Source: Leptotrichia hofstadii (GTDB taxonomy: Bacteria > Fusobacteriota > Fusobacteriia > Fusobacteriales > Leptotrichiaceae). From it: a stretch of DNA of 64,000 bases. The stretch spans positions 1,984,001-2,048,000 of the forward strand of contig NZ_AP019823.1 of the NCBI RefSeq assembly GCF_007990525.1. The letters are read 5' to 3'. The notes under the pieces were generated by a model. It worked only from the letters and a program-made list of their open reading frames with translations. It searched no databases and had not been told where the DNA came from. Positions 47,849 to 57,177 of this stretch are shown piece after piece (position 1 is the first letter of the stretch; the number at the start of each line of letters is the position of its first letter). The translations under genes were made by a program, and so were the position numbers.

Positions 47849-47877
47849 AGTATACCCTATTAGAAGAAATATGTCAA
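47849..47877 (-). promoter_or_regulatory. Probable autotransporter promoter
   Basis: On the minus strand TTGACA (complement 47872-47877), 17-nt spacer, TATACT (complement 47849-47854). This is the best promoter match in the 1.7-kb gap. Confidence 0.6.
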
Positions 47878-48155
47878 GTTTTTTCGACAAATAACACTCG
47901 TTATCTTATTTAATCAAAAATTAAACCGTATAATAATATTATTTCTTTGCAAGTAAACTTTTCCCTTGAAAAAATAAGTATATTTTTTTGAAATTATAAA
48001 AAAAGAAAAAAATCATAAATTTATTATTTATAAAATTTTAATTTGAATAAGTTTTGGAAAAAAGTTTTTTTCTAATAAAATTTCTTATTTAAGCCGTAAT
48101 TGTTATGTTCCTGGAGTGCAACTTATTTTATTAAGCAGTAATTTTTTATTTATCT

Positions 48156-48565
48156 TATACTAAACTCCATTTAAAAATAGGAATAAATTTTTATAATAGG
48201 ATTGCTTAATAGTTAATTCATAATCATTCAATTAAATTATTTTTTATTATTTTTCAGATATTTTGATTAATAAATATTTTTTCATATTATTATGTTTTTC
48301 CTTTTTATTTCCGTAGGATTGCTCATTGCCGCAAATCCTACAACCTATGGCTAGTCTACGACATTTTTCTGCACTGACAAAAAACTCGCTATGCTCAGAC
48401 AGTTTTGCCAGCACAGAAAAATGCTCCGACGGATTATTTATACTGGAATCTGATTGAAAAATGAAAATTATATTTTAATTATTTGAAAATATTAGATTTA
48501 TATCCTTTATTAGAAAAGTTTGTAATGAATTTATTATTTAAATAGGGTTTAATATTAGTATAAAA
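48156..48565. repeat. Inverted-repeat element with nested insertion
   Basis: The left end TTATACTAAACTCC plus TTTAAAAATAG and the interior AATTTTTATAATAGG...TAATTCATAATCATTCAA match the element at 29144. The right end TATTTAAATAGGGTTT...TTAGTATAA is its inverted partner. Between the halves lies a GC-richer palindromic insert (48304-48440). Confidence 0.55.
48304..48440. repeat. Nested palindromic element
   Basis: About 135 bp, more GC-rich than its surroundings. It has the inner hairpin GTAGGATT/AATCCTAC (48313-48341), long arms CATTTTTCTGCACTGACAAA (48362 on) and GTTTTGCCAGCACAGAAAAA (48402 on) that pair imperfectly, and outer ends TTTCCGTAGGA and TCCGACGGATTA that are also roughly inverted. 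It looks like a REP/MITE-type unit inserted into the element around it. Confidence 0.5.
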
Positions 48566-48588
48566 AGTCAGTATTTCTACTGACTTTA
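48562..48588 (-). terminator. Terminator of the AAA/PD-(D/E)XK gene
   Basis: Perfect stem AAAGTCAGTA/TACTGACTTT with a 4-nt loop (48564-48587), T run on the minus strand, 37 nt after the stop codon. Confidence 0.85.
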
Positions 48589-48624
48589 CAAGTAAACTTA
48601 TTTTATTTAAACTTCCTAAAAAAA

Positions 48625-50328
48625 TTATACTTCTCTCTTAAATTTAACTTCCAGTTCTTTCCCAAAAAATGCCGCTCCAACCTTTAGAATATTATTAATT
48701 CCAGCATTTCTCAGTACAGAAGCATATTTTCTTTTCTCAATCTGTTCTAATGCGGCTTCACATTCCTTTTCCAGTTTCTCATAAATTTCACTTTCGCTCA
48801 AATTATTATCTGCTTTCGCAACTTTAAGCTCTAAAATAATGCCTTCTTTTCTCCTTTCGGTATTTTTAGGCTTTAACAGCAAGTCATATCTGCCTTTTCC
48901 TGCAAAATTATTTGAAGTTATTTCGTACTCTTTTTTCAGCATTAAAACTAATCCCAGCATTAACCCATGATAAAACTGTTCCTTGTAGTCGCCGCTCACA
49001 TCAAATATGCCGACGTTTTCAAGCAGGATTTTTTTTAATTCCCGTTTAAATTTATCAATATTCCCATTCTTTAATGCATGAGTCATTTCTAAGAAATCGT
49101 CATAATTTTCAAAATACACATCAATGAACATTGCTGAAAACATTTTTAATATTTCTTCATTCGGAATTTTCAGATATGCATCGTCGTAATCTTCATCATA
49201 TTTTTCTGCTAGAGTTAAGTATCCGCTGTGAAAAAATAAGTTCCATATATTCCTGCTAAAATTTGCCTCTAAATTTCCAAAGGTCATATTGTCATTTATT
49301 ATTTTTAAAATAGCTTCCTTATTCAAAAGCCTTGAAAAATCATCAAAAATTTCATCTCTTAATTTTTGCAAATACAGCTTTATCAAGTCATTTCCGCTTG
49401 TATTTACCCAATAGGGCTTTAATTTCCCCTCAGCTAAAAAATTAATAACTGACCAGGGGTTATAAGCTCTCACATCTCCAAATAAATATCCATTGTACCA
49501 TCTTTGCATATCTTCCATTTCAACTTCAAGATTGAAATCTTTCAAAGCCTGCCCTACTTCTGCTTCCATTATTCCAAAATACTCTGTAAATCTATTATTC
49601 AGGATAGTGTAGACTTTCAGATTATTCAGACCAGAAAAGATGTTTTCTTTTGCAACCCTCAAAATTCCTGTCATAACTCCCGTTTCAAGGTATTCATTGT
49701 CTTTTAAGACAATACCGTAAAAACTCTTGAAAAAATCTATTGCCTCTTCGTAGTAGCCCTTTATGTAGGAATCTATTATCGGCTGGTCATACTCGTCTAT
49801 CAAAACTACTACTTTTTTTCCGTAATACTCATACAAGTATTTTGACAAGTTAAATAAAGAAGATTTCCAATTTGCTGAGTCCAAGCCTCTTCTCACAGAA
49901 TTAAATTCTTCAATTTCAATTTCATCCATTTTTTCAGTCAAGAATTTACAATCTGTATATAAATTTCTGATTATTTCTTTAACTCTTTTAAACCCATTTT
50001 CCCAATTTTTTTCGCCATAAGTTCTAAATGAAATGGAAATTACGGGATAATTCCCCTGTTTTTCAAAATATCTACTTTCAGAAATATCCAGATTTTCAAA
50101 CAATTTTTTATTTTCATCTTTTTTCTCGATATCAAAAAAATATTTCAGCATTGACATATTAAGAGTTTTTCCAAATCTTCTTGGGCGAGTGAATAAATTA
50201 ACCTTAAATCCGTCTTCCAAAAGATTTTCAATAAATTTAGTCTTATCAAAATAATAATAATCTCTTTCGATTATTTCTTTAAAATCAGAAATTCCTATTG
50301 GTAATTTTTTTTTCATATTATTTTTCAT
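48625..50328 (-). CDS. AAA-ATPase-like / PD-(D/E)XK nuclease superfamily protein
   Basis: The 567-residue protein has the build PF06551 (AAA-ATPase-like) plus PF08011 (PDDEXK_9). The N-terminus reads LPIGISDFKEIIERDYYYFDKT, the Walker A-like loop is TRPRRFGKTLNMSML (about 47-61), the Walker B-like motif is VVLIDEYDQPI (about 174), and the nuclease core GRYDLLLKPKN...EGIILELKVAK lies near 480-505. Such genes occur in many scattered copies in Fusobacteria and gut bacteria. A mobile or defence role is suspected but unproven. The ATG at 50328 has GGGAGGG upstream. Monocistronic, with a strong terminator. Confidence 0.85.
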   Translation of the reverse strand: MKNNMKKKLPIGISDFKEIIERDYYYFDKTKFIENLLEDGFKVNLFTRPRRFGKTLNMSMLKYFFDIEKKDENKKLFENLDISESRYFEKQGNYPVISISFRTYGEKNWENGFKRVKEIIRNLYTDCKFLTEKMDEIEIEEFNSVRRGLDSANWKSSLFNLSKYLYEYYGKKVVVLIDEYDQPIIDSYIKGYYEEAIDFFKSFYGIVLKDNEYLETGVMTGILRVAKENIFSGLNNLKVYTILNNRFTEYFGIMEAEVGQALKDFNLEVEMEDMQRWYNGYLFGDVRAYNPWSVINFLAEGKLKPYWVNTSGNDLIKLYLQKLRDEIFDDFSRLLNKEAILKIINDNMTFGNLEANFSRNIWNLFFHSGYLTLAEKYDEDYDDAYLKIPNEEILKMFSAMFIDVYFENYDDFLEMTHALKNGNIDKFKRELKKILLENVGIFDVSGDYKEQFYHGLMLGLVLMLKKEYEITSNNFAGKGRYDLLLKPKNTERRKEGIILELKVAKADNNLSESEIYEKLEKECEAALEQIEKRKYASVLRNAGINNILKVGAAFFGKELEVKFKREV

Positions 50329-50391
50329 TAAAAATCCCTCCCCTCTTTTTTATAAATTTTATTTCACAAAATTTTTTAATCATCTTTTTAA

Positions 50392-51228
50392 TTACAATGT
50401 TTCCAAATACTCAGTTAATGAAGTCGCTTTACGTCCCAACACTTTTTCAATATCATTTGAAATACCCGATTGTTCATTTCGGGCAATTGCAGTGTAAGTC
50501 GAAACCCACGAATCGTATTCCCATTGTTCGGCTTTCCAGATTTTACGTGACTCATAAGCCTCATCTACCGTTTCAGGAATATACTTAATTTCTTTACGTA
50601 AATATTTACTTGCAAGTTTTGTAATTTCCTCCATAGTCAATTCTTCAGGTCCTGTCATATTCAAAGTCTGATTTTCCCATTTTTCTGGATTTTCCAAAAT
50701 TTTAGCAGCCACTTCTGACACATCCGAACGCACCACAGCCGAAACTTTACCATTTCCAGCAGGCCCTTTTATTTCGCCGTACTCTCTGCACATATCCACA
50801 AAGAAATCCGCATAAAAATTATCTCTCAAAAATGTATATTTAAAGCCATTTTCTTTAATGTATTCCTCAGTTGCATAATGATCTCTTCCCAATGTAAATA
50901 TCGAATTTTTTGAAGCATTGTAAAACGAAAGATAAACAATATGCGACACTCCAGCTGTTTTAGCAGAATCAATAAAATCCTTATGCTGCTGAACACGGTC
51001 AGGATTTTCTGAACCTGATACCATAAAAAGCACATCAATCCCTTCAAGCGATTTTATAGTATCTTCTGACTTATCGTAACTTGATTTAAAAACATCAGAA
51101 AACCCCATTTTTTCAGCTTTTTCCTTATTTCTAGCCAAATTTCTCACTTTTATGCCATTTTCTTTGCATAATCTTGAAACCATGCCACCTAAATTTCCTG
51201 TCACTCCAGTTACTGCTATTTCAGCCAT
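50392..51228 (-). CDS. NmrA-like NAD(P)-binding oxidoreductase (QorB type)
   Basis: A 278-residue atypical short-chain reductase. The N-terminal dinucleotide-binding motif is TGVTGNLGGMV (7-17), SHIVYLSFYNAS is in place of the classical YxxxK, and a C-terminal substrate lobe (TMEEITKLASKYLRKEIKYI) follows. The nearest known activities are quinone reductase QorB and azoreductase-like proteins of the NmrA group. The substrate cannot be told. Ribosome site GGAGGG lies upstream of the ATG. It follows the Doc gene on the same strand by 20 nt. Confidence 0.82.
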   Translation of the reverse strand: MAEIAVTGVTGNLGGMVSRLCKENGIKVRNLARNKEKAEKMGFSDVFKSSYDKSEDTIKSLEGIDVLFMVSGSENPDRVQQHKDFIDSAKTAGVSHIVYLSFYNASKNSIFTLGRDHYATEEYIKENGFKYTFLRDNFYADFFVDMCREYGEIKGPAGNGKVSAVVRSDVSEVAAKILENPEKWENQTLNMTGPEELTMEEITKLASKYLRKEIKYIPETVDEAYESRKIWKAEQWEYDSWVSTYTAIARNEQSGISNDIEKVLGRKATSLTEYLETL

Positions 51229-51248
51229 TTTGTTTCCCTCCTGTTTTT

Positions 51249-51626
51249 TTAATTTCGGACATACTTTTTCAACTTTTCTTTAAAATCTTCTCTATTAATC
51301 TTATTTTCTACAAATTCAACAACTAAATCTTCCATATCCCTAATATATTCCGTTATTTTTTCATCATACCCATTTTCTATCAAAAAATATGCCCCAACAG
51401 CAATAGAAGTCCTTTTATTTCCATCATTAAAAAAGTGATTTTTTGATATACTAAAAATTATATATGTTAATTTATCTAAAAATTCAGGATAATATAAATC
51501 ATTTTGTACGAAATCACATACTTTTTCTATTCCTGATTTATCCTTGTATCCTTCTAAACCACCTGATAATTCTAAAACTTTATTATGTATTTTTAAAATG
51601 TCACAAACTTCAAAATATTTAATCAT
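51249..51626 (-). CDS. doc: Doc-type (Fic fold) toxin
   Basis: A 125-residue death-on-curing protein. The Fic-type active site HFFNDGNKRT lies at about residues 63-72 and matches the Doc pattern HxFx(N/D)GNKR. Doc phosphorylates elongation factor Tu and stalls translation. The upstream small gene overlaps it by one nucleotide (TAATG), the usual arrangement of a toxin-antitoxin pair. Neighbouring leuS and the reductase give no special context. Confidence 0.85.
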   Translation of the reverse strand: MIKYFEVCDILKIHNKVLELSGGLEGYKDKSGIEKVCDFVQNDLYYPEFLDKLTYIIFSISKNHFFNDGNKRTSIAVGAYFLIENGYDEKITEYIRDMEDLVVEFVENKINREDFKEKLKKYVRN

Positions 51627-51835
51627 TATTTATCACGCATTCTGATAAAAACATCTTTATTTTCTTCCATTTTATTAAATAGAATATCCATTGAATTTTT
51701 TTCAATTTTGTTTTCTTCAACAAATTTAGCCATCAATTGAACTAATACATCACTTTCACTTTTTCCAGTTTTTTTTACAGCTTTTTTAAATTCATTAATT
51801 ATTTTATTATTTTCTATTTCTGCAATATATGTCAT
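51626..51835 (-). CDS. Antitoxin partner of Doc
   Basis: A 69-residue protein (MTYIAEIENNKIINEF...) with a short N-terminal strand, helices and a charged C-terminus, the usual size of Phd-like antitoxins. Its stop overlaps the toxin start. Assignment as antitoxin is by position; the sequence does not show a clear Phd signature. The ATG at 51835 follows AGGGGTG with 6-nt spacing; the GTG three codons up is inside that site. Confidence 0.65.
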   Translation of the reverse strand: MTYIAEIENNKIINEFKKAVKKTGKSESDVLVQLMAKFVEENKIEKNSMDILFNKMEENKDVFIRMRDK

Positions 51836-51892
51836 CTTAATCACCCCTAATTTAATTTTTCTCTTTAAAAATTCCTCCCCCTTTATTAAACT

Positions 51893-54571
51893 TTATCCTT
51901 TTACCACAATATTAACCAGCTTATTAGGCACAGCAATTACCTTGACAACTTCTTTTCCATCAATAAATTTCTGAACTTTTTCTGAAGAAAATGCCAATTT
52001 TTCAGCGTCATCTTTTGAAATTCCAATTTGTGCAGGCAGCATATCCCTAACTTTTCCATTTACTTGCACAACCAAGTTAAAGTTGTTTTCCACAGTTAAT
52101 TTTTCATCAAATGTTGGCCATTCTTGCTCAAAAGTAAGAGCTGTATTTCCTAAATCACTCCATAATTCATCCGCCACGTGCGGTGCAAAAGGTACAATTA
52201 GTAAAATCACTTTTTCAAGAACTTCGTGCCATACTTTTTTACTTTCTGACGAAATGTCGTTTTTGTCAATTACATTTTGCTTGTAAGTTGTCATATCATT
52301 TAGAAGTTCCATTATTGCGGCTATTGCTGTGTTAAAGTGAAAATCATCCTCAATACTGTCTGTAACTTTTTTTACAGTCTGATGTAATTTTTTCTGAATT
52401 TCCTTGTCTTTTTCACTTCTTGCATCTAAATTAATTCCGTAATTATCTTCCTTTGATGCATTTTTATCAGCAAAATCAGCTGTTGATGAAACTAACAGAT
52501 AAAGTCTGTTTATAAATCTGTAAGCCCCTGCAAGACCGTTCATATTCCATTCCAGCTCTTTTTCAGGCGGCGCGGCAAACAATGTGAACACTCTTGAAGA
52601 GTCAGCTCCATATTCCTTCACGATTTCTTCAGGATCTACTCCGTTATTTTTAGATTTACTCATTTTTTCAACTTTTGTTGCCAATTCTTCTCCAGTTTCC
52701 TTAGAAACAGGTTTCCCATCCTTCATTTCCACTTCTCTTGGGAACAAATATCTTCTTTCATTTTGAGAATAGTAAGAAGGCCCTAAAACCATTCCCTGTG
52801 TCAAAAGACGCTTAAATGGCTCATTTGTGTCAACGTATCCTAAATCTCTTAATGATTTGTGGAAAAATCTCGCATAAAGCAAGTGCATTACCGCATGCTC
52901 AATTCCACCGATATATTGGTGAACTGGAGTCCAGCTATCTGCATCTTCCTTTTTAAACGGTTCCTTATCATTGTGAGAATCCAAATATCTCAAGTAATAC
53001 CATGAAGAATCAACGAAAGTATCCATTGTGTCAGTTTCTCTTCTACCTTTTTTCCCATTTGGTAAAATCACATTTTTAAATTCCTCGGAAGTTTCAAGTG
53101 GATTTCCTTTTCCGTTAAACTCAATATCTGTAGGCAGTTTCACAGGCAAGTTTGCTTCCTCTTCCAAATAAATATTCCCATCTTCATCATAAATCACAGG
53201 AATTGGAGTTCCCCAGTATCTCTGTCTGCTAATTAGCCAGTCATGAAGCCTATAATTTACAGTTGCCTTACCTTTTCCTAATTTTTCCAGCTTTTCTACA
53301 ATCTTGATTTTTCCATCTTCATTTGAAATTCCATCAAATTCTCCAGAATTAGTCATAATTCCATTTCCAGTAAAAATATTTTCAAATGTTTCTTCAAGCG
53401 TCAATTCATGCACATTCCCATCTTTATCCACAGGATTTACCACAATTTTAATTGACAAGTCATATTTTTTTGCAAAAGCCAAGTCTCTTGCATCATGGGC
53501 AGGCACAGCCATAACCGCTCCAGTCCCATAATCTATTAATACATAGTTTCCAATCCATAAAGGTACTTTTACATTGTTTATCGGATTTATAACATAAAGT
53601 CCTGTAAATACACCCTCTTTTTCCTTATCTTCAGCAGTACGGCTAATTTTATCCTCATTAATCATAGCCTCAACTTTTTCCCTAATTTCAGGATTTTGCT
53701 TCAAAATAACCTCTTCCACTAACGGATGTTCAGGTGCCAAAGTCAAGTAAGTCGCTCCAAATAATGTGTCTGCTCTCGTAGTGAACACAGTTATTACAAC
53801 TTCACCTTTTTCATTTTTTACAATATTCTCATTATTCCCTTTATAATCAAAGTCCAAAATAAAGTCTACTTCCGCTCCTGTTGATTTTCCAATCCAGTTT
53901 TTCTGCATAGCAAGCACTTGCTCAGGCCAATGCCCTCTAAGTTCTTCATGTCCTTGCAGTAATTCTTCTGCATATTCTGTAATTTTGAAATACCATTGCG
54001 AAAGTTCCTTTTGAATTACATCTGTTTTACCGTGACGCCAGCATTTTCCACCTTCAACCTGCTCATTTGCAAGTACAGTATTACAGTCAGGACACCAGTT
54101 TACATAAGATTTTTTCTTGTAAACAAGCCCTTTTTTATACATTTCAATAAAAAACTTCTGATTCCACTTATAGTATTCTGGAGTATAAGTGCTAAGTTCC
54201 CTGTTCCAGTCATAAGAAAGCCCCATAAGCTTCATCTGCCTTCTCATATTGTCAATGTTCGCTTTAGTCCATTTCCCAGGATGTGCCCCATTGTCAATTG
54301 CGGCATTTTCCGCAGGCAGCCCAAAACTGTCCCATCCAAACGGATGCAGCACATTAAACCCTTTCATCTTCTTGTATCTTGCAATCGCATCTCCAATCGC
54401 ATAATTTCTCAAATGCCCAACATGAAGCTTTCCAGATGGATACGCAAACATCTCAAGCACATAATAATTCTCTTTTCCCTCAACTTTATTTTCCGATTTA
54501 AAAACATCCTCTTCAAACCATTTATCCTGCCACTTTTTCTCAATTTCCGACGGTTTGTATTCCTTTGTCAT
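51893..54571 (-). CDS. leuS: Leucyl-tRNA synthetase
   Basis: The 892-residue class I synthetase has HVGH (in GKLHVGHLRNYAIGD, about residue 50), the editing domain (TTRADTLFGATYLTLAPEHP, about 275), the catalytic WYYLRYLD region and KMSKS in VEKMSKSKNNGVDP (about 640). It charges tRNA-Leu. GGAGG precedes the ATG. No T-box leader is present: only about 60 nt lie between the promoter and the start. Confidence 0.97.
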   Translation of the reverse strand: MTKEYKPSEIEKKWQDKWFEEDVFKSENKVEGKENYYVLEMFAYPSGKLHVGHLRNYAIGDAIARYKKMKGFNVLHPFGWDSFGLPAENAAIDNGAHPGKWTKANIDNMRRQMKLMGLSYDWNRELSTYTPEYYKWNQKFFIEMYKKGLVYKKKSYVNWCPDCNTVLANEQVEGGKCWRHGKTDVIQKELSQWYFKITEYAEELLQGHEELRGHWPEQVLAMQKNWIGKSTGAEVDFILDFDYKGNNENIVKNEKGEVVITVFTTRADTLFGATYLTLAPEHPLVEEVILKQNPEIREKVEAMINEDKISRTAEDKEKEGVFTGLYVINPINNVKVPLWIGNYVLIDYGTGAVMAVPAHDARDLAFAKKYDLSIKIVVNPVDKDGNVHELTLEETFENIFTGNGIMTNSGEFDGISNEDGKIKIVEKLEKLGKGKATVNYRLHDWLISRQRYWGTPIPVIYDEDGNIYLEEEANLPVKLPTDIEFNGKGNPLETSEEFKNVILPNGKKGRRETDTMDTFVDSSWYYLRYLDSHNDKEPFKKEDADSWTPVHQYIGGIEHAVMHLLYARFFHKSLRDLGYVDTNEPFKRLLTQGMVLGPSYYSQNERRYLFPREVEMKDGKPVSKETGEELATKVEKMSKSKNNGVDPEEIVKEYGADSSRVFTLFAAPPEKELEWNMNGLAGAYRFINRLYLLVSSTADFADKNASKEDNYGINLDARSEKDKEIQKKLHQTVKKVTDSIEDDFHFNTAIAAIMELLNDMTTYKQNVIDKNDISSESKKVWHEVLEKVILLIVPFAPHVADELWSDLGNTALTFEQEWPTFDEKLTVENNFNLVVQVNGKVRDMLPAQIGISKDDAEKLAFSSEKVQKFIDGKEVVKVIAVPNKLVNIVVKG

Positions 54572-54641
54572 TGTTTTCCTCCATTTTTTCAGTATTTAGT
54601 CCTACAATTTTATTTTTGAAATTTAACTTATAATATTTATT

Positions 54642-54669
54642 ATTTTATCATATTTGCTAGATTTTTCAA
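54642..54669 (-). promoter_or_regulatory. leuS promoter
   Basis: On the minus strand TTGAAA (complement 54664-54669), 16-nt spacer, TAAAAT (complement 54642-54647). Divergent from the dps promoter 43 nt away. Confidence 0.55.
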
Positions 54670-54711
54670 AAGGTAATTTGATAAAAATAATATAATTTCA
54701 CAAAAAAAGTG

Positions 54712-54740
54712 TTGACAATTTAATTTAATTTTGGTATACT
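54712..54740 (+). promoter_or_regulatory. dps promoter
   Basis: TTGACA (54712-54717), 17-nt spacer, TATACT (54735-54740). Confidence 0.8.
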
Positions 54741-54744
54741 AAAT

Positions 54745-54759
54745 TTGTAATGATTACAA
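54745..54759. promoter_or_regulatory. PerR/Fur-like operator at dps
   Basis: Perfect 7-1-7 palindrome TTGTAATGATTACAA, four bases after the -10 box; identical 15-mer to that at 17012-17026. The 7-1-7 layout and the targets (dps and a peroxide-type reductase) point to PerR. Confidence 0.7.
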
Positions 54760-54793
54760 ATCTATATAAACTATAAATTAAGGAGTGATAAAA

Positions 54794-55231
54794 ATGTCAA
54801 AAACAGTTGAAAAATTAAATCTTTACTTAGCTAACTTGAATGTGCTTTACAGAAAAGTCCAAAATTACCACTGGAACATTGTTGGTGCTGGATTCTTTGC
54901 TGTTCATGAAAAATTGGAAGAATATTATGATGCGATAAATGAACAAATTGACGATGTAGCTGAGAGAATTTTGTCAATAGGAGGTCGTCCTTTAGGAACA
55001 TTAAAAGACTACTTGAAAATTACAACTATTAAGGAAGCTGAAAATAAGGAAATTTCTATTCCAGAAGCAGTAGCTGATGTGAAAAAAGAATTTGAAGCAA
55101 TGTTAAAATTAGCGAAGGAAGTAAAAGAAGCGGCTGATGAAGAAAACGACTACGGAACATCTGCATTAGTTGACGAATATATCAGTACATACGAAAAAAA
55201 CTTATGGATGTTAAACGCATATTTAAAATAA
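54794..55231 (+). CDS. dps: Dps-family ferritin-like DNA-protection protein
   Basis: A 145-residue Dps. The ferroxidase site residues of the family are in NYHWNIVGAGFFAVHEKLEEYYDAINEQIDDVAER (about residues 24-58), with the His, Asp and Glu shared between subunits. It stores iron with peroxide as oxidant and shields DNA. The ATG at 54794 has AAGGAG 8 nt upstream; the GTG three codons earlier is in that site. A PerR-like operator sits in the promoter and a terminator follows. Confidence 0.93.
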   Translation: MSKTVEKLNLYLANLNVLYRKVQNYHWNIVGAGFFAVHEKLEEYYDAINEQIDDVAERILSIGGRPLGTLKDYLKITTIKEAENKEISIPEAVADVKKEFEAMLKLAKEVKEAADEENDYGTSALVDEYISTYEKNLWMLNAYLK

Positions 55232-55289
55232 GATTTTTATGAGAAAATTACCAAACAAAGTTATTAAAATTACCTATTATATATATTTA

Positions 55290-55322
55290 GGGAAAGTCTG
55301 TAAAAAGATTTTCTCTTTTTTA
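55290..55322 (+). terminator. Terminator of dps
   Basis: GGGAAAGTCT pairs with AGATTTTCTC through G-U pairs; a T run follows. Confidence 0.7.
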
Positions 55323-55383
55323 TTTACAAAATATATAAAAAATGTTATAATTAATTATTAATAAAAAATTAAAAGGTGGGGTT

Positions 55384-56904
55384 ATGGCAATAAGTTTATT
55401 TAGTTGCAGCTATATGGGTGTGGATACTTATGTTGTGGAAGTGGAAGTTGACCTGTCCAGAGGGCTGCCTGTGTTTAATATAGTTGGAATGGGAGATCAG
55501 GCGATTTCCGAGAGCAAGGAGCGGATCAGGAGCTGTTTTAAGAATGTGGGGTTTGAGTTTCCTGTCAGACGTGTGCTGGTGAATTTGTCGCCTGCAAATA
55601 TCAGGAAAAAAGGCAGTCATTTTGACTTGAGCATATTTTTAGGAATACTTGCGAATACAGGGCATATTTCAAATATAGAAATATTAAAAAAATATCTAAT
55701 TTTAGGAGAAATTTCCTTAAATGGAAAGATAAAATCAATAAACGGGGCAATAAATGCCACAATTCTGGCAAAAGAAACAGATTTTAAAGGCGTTATCGTT
55801 CCAATGGAAAATTACAATGAAGCAAAACTGATTTCAGGCGTGGAAATTATTCCTGTTGATGAAATTACAGAACTGCTGGACTTTCTGGAAGGAAAAACTA
55901 ATGTGGAAGCATTATGTAAAAAAGCTGTTGAAATGAACACTCCAAAATTGGAAAAATATGAAAATTCAGATGAAACTGTTGATTTTTCAGATGTAAAGGG
56001 ACAACTGCTTGCAAAAAGGGCTTTAGAAATTGCAGCGGCTGGTGGACACAATGTATTTCTAATAGGCGATCCCGGTTCAGGCAAGTCAATGCTTGCAAAA
56101 AGATTTAACACAATTTTACCTGACATGCCTGAAGAAGAAATAATCGAAACAACAAAAATTTACAGCATTTCAGGAATGCTGAGCCAAAGTGAACCAATAA
56201 TACGTAACCGTCCATTTAGAGCTCCACACTATTCAGCTACACAAGTGGCTCTAGTAGGTGGTGCAAATAGAGTTGGGGAAATTACGCTGGCACTAAATGG
56301 AATATTATTTTTAGATGAAATTGGAGAGTTTGAAGGAAAGACATTGGAAACGTTAAGACAGCCTCTGGAAGATGGAAAAATCGTTATTTCAAGAGCAAAT
56401 TTAAGTGTAACCTATCCAGTAAAAAACATTACAATAACTGCCTCAAATCCTACTCCAAGCGGATATTTCCCTGATAATCCACTATGTAACGACAGTTTGC
56501 ATGAAATAAAGCGTTATCAGAAAAAGTTTTCAGGACCGCTTCTCGACAGAATGGACTTGTATGTAGAAATGCATCAGTTGAAAAAAGACGAAATTTTTGA
56601 CGAAACTTTATCAGAAAAATCAAAAGATATTCAGGCAAGAGTAATAAAAGCCCGTGAAATTCAAAGAGAACGTTTTAAATCAAATACTTTGAATAAAGAT
56701 ATGAATAAGAAACAGCTAAACAAATATTGTAAAATAGACGAAGAAAGCCAAGAAATTATGAAATCTGCCATTGATAATTTAAAATTGTCAGTCAGAATGT
56801 TTGATAAAATCTTGAAAGTATCCAGAACAATAGCAGATTTAGACGGTGAAGAAAACATAAAAAAGGAACATTTATTGGAGGCACTAAATTATCGAAGAAA
56901 ATAA
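55384..56904 (+). CDS. comM: ComM/YifB Mg-chelatase-like AAA+ ATPase
   Basis: The 506-residue ComM has an N-terminal Lon-like protease fold domain (VDTYVVEVEVDLSRGLPVFNIVGMG), an AAA+ Mg-chelatase core with Walker A GDPGSGKSMLAKR (about residue 227) and Walker B ILFLDEIGEF, and a C-terminal lid domain. In competent bacteria ComM is a helicase that drives branch migration during natural transformation. AGGTGGGG lies before the ATG. Single-gene unit; downstream is a repeat element. Confidence 0.92.
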   Translation: MAISLFSCSYMGVDTYVVEVEVDLSRGLPVFNIVGMGDQAISESKERIRSCFKNVGFEFPVRRVLVNLSPANIRKKGSHFDLSIFLGILANTGHISNIEILKKYLILGEISLNGKIKSINGAINATILAKETDFKGVIVPMENYNEAKLISGVEIIPVDEITELLDFLEGKTNVEALCKKAVEMNTPKLEKYENSDETVDFSDVKGQLLAKRALEIAAAGGHNVFLIGDPGSGKSMLAKRFNTILPDMPEEEIIETTKIYSISGMLSQSEPIIRNRPFRAPHYSATQVALVGGANRVGEITLALNGILFLDEIGEFEGKTLETLRQPLEDGKIVISRANLSVTYPVKNITITASNPTPSGYFPDNPLCNDSLHEIKRYQKKFSGPLLDRMDLYVEMHQLKKDEIFDETLSEKSKDIQARVIKAREIQRERFKSNTLNKDMNKKQLNKYCKIDEESQEIMKSAIDNLKLSVRMFDKILKVSRTIADLDGEENIKKEHLLEALNYRRK

Positions 56905-56968
56905 ATAGCACTAAACTTATTAAAAAAAGAATTTTTTAATAACAAGCAGTCTTAATACTTGTAAAATA

Positions 56969-57074
56969 GCATAGTAAAACTAGTTTAAAACAGAACTCAA
57001 AAATTATGACTATTTTACTCAAACCCTAAATTATATAATTTCTAGCAGTTCAATTTTAAATGGGTTCGAGTATA
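56969..57074. repeat. Small inverted-repeat element, second type-1 copy
   Basis: It matches 2299-2401 along about 100 bp (AAACTAGTTTAAAACAGAAC, TACTCAAACCC, TTTTAAATGGGTTCGAGTATA). Inside, TACTCAAACCC and GGGTTCGAGTA are inverted. Ends are imperfect inverted repeats. The rest of the 56905-57244 gap holds a terminator and AT-rich sequence. Confidence 0.6.
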
Positions 57075-57177
57075 AAATCAGAAAATTTATGAAATTAAAT
57101 TTATTTTATATAAAATTACAAAAGTTTTTACGACGGGTATTTAAAAATTAAATTTGATTTTTTTTACAATTTGGCAA

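Noticed and set aside
54572..54664. T-box leader before leuS
   Set aside because: The leader is only about 60 nt long and lacks the T-box and specifier structure.
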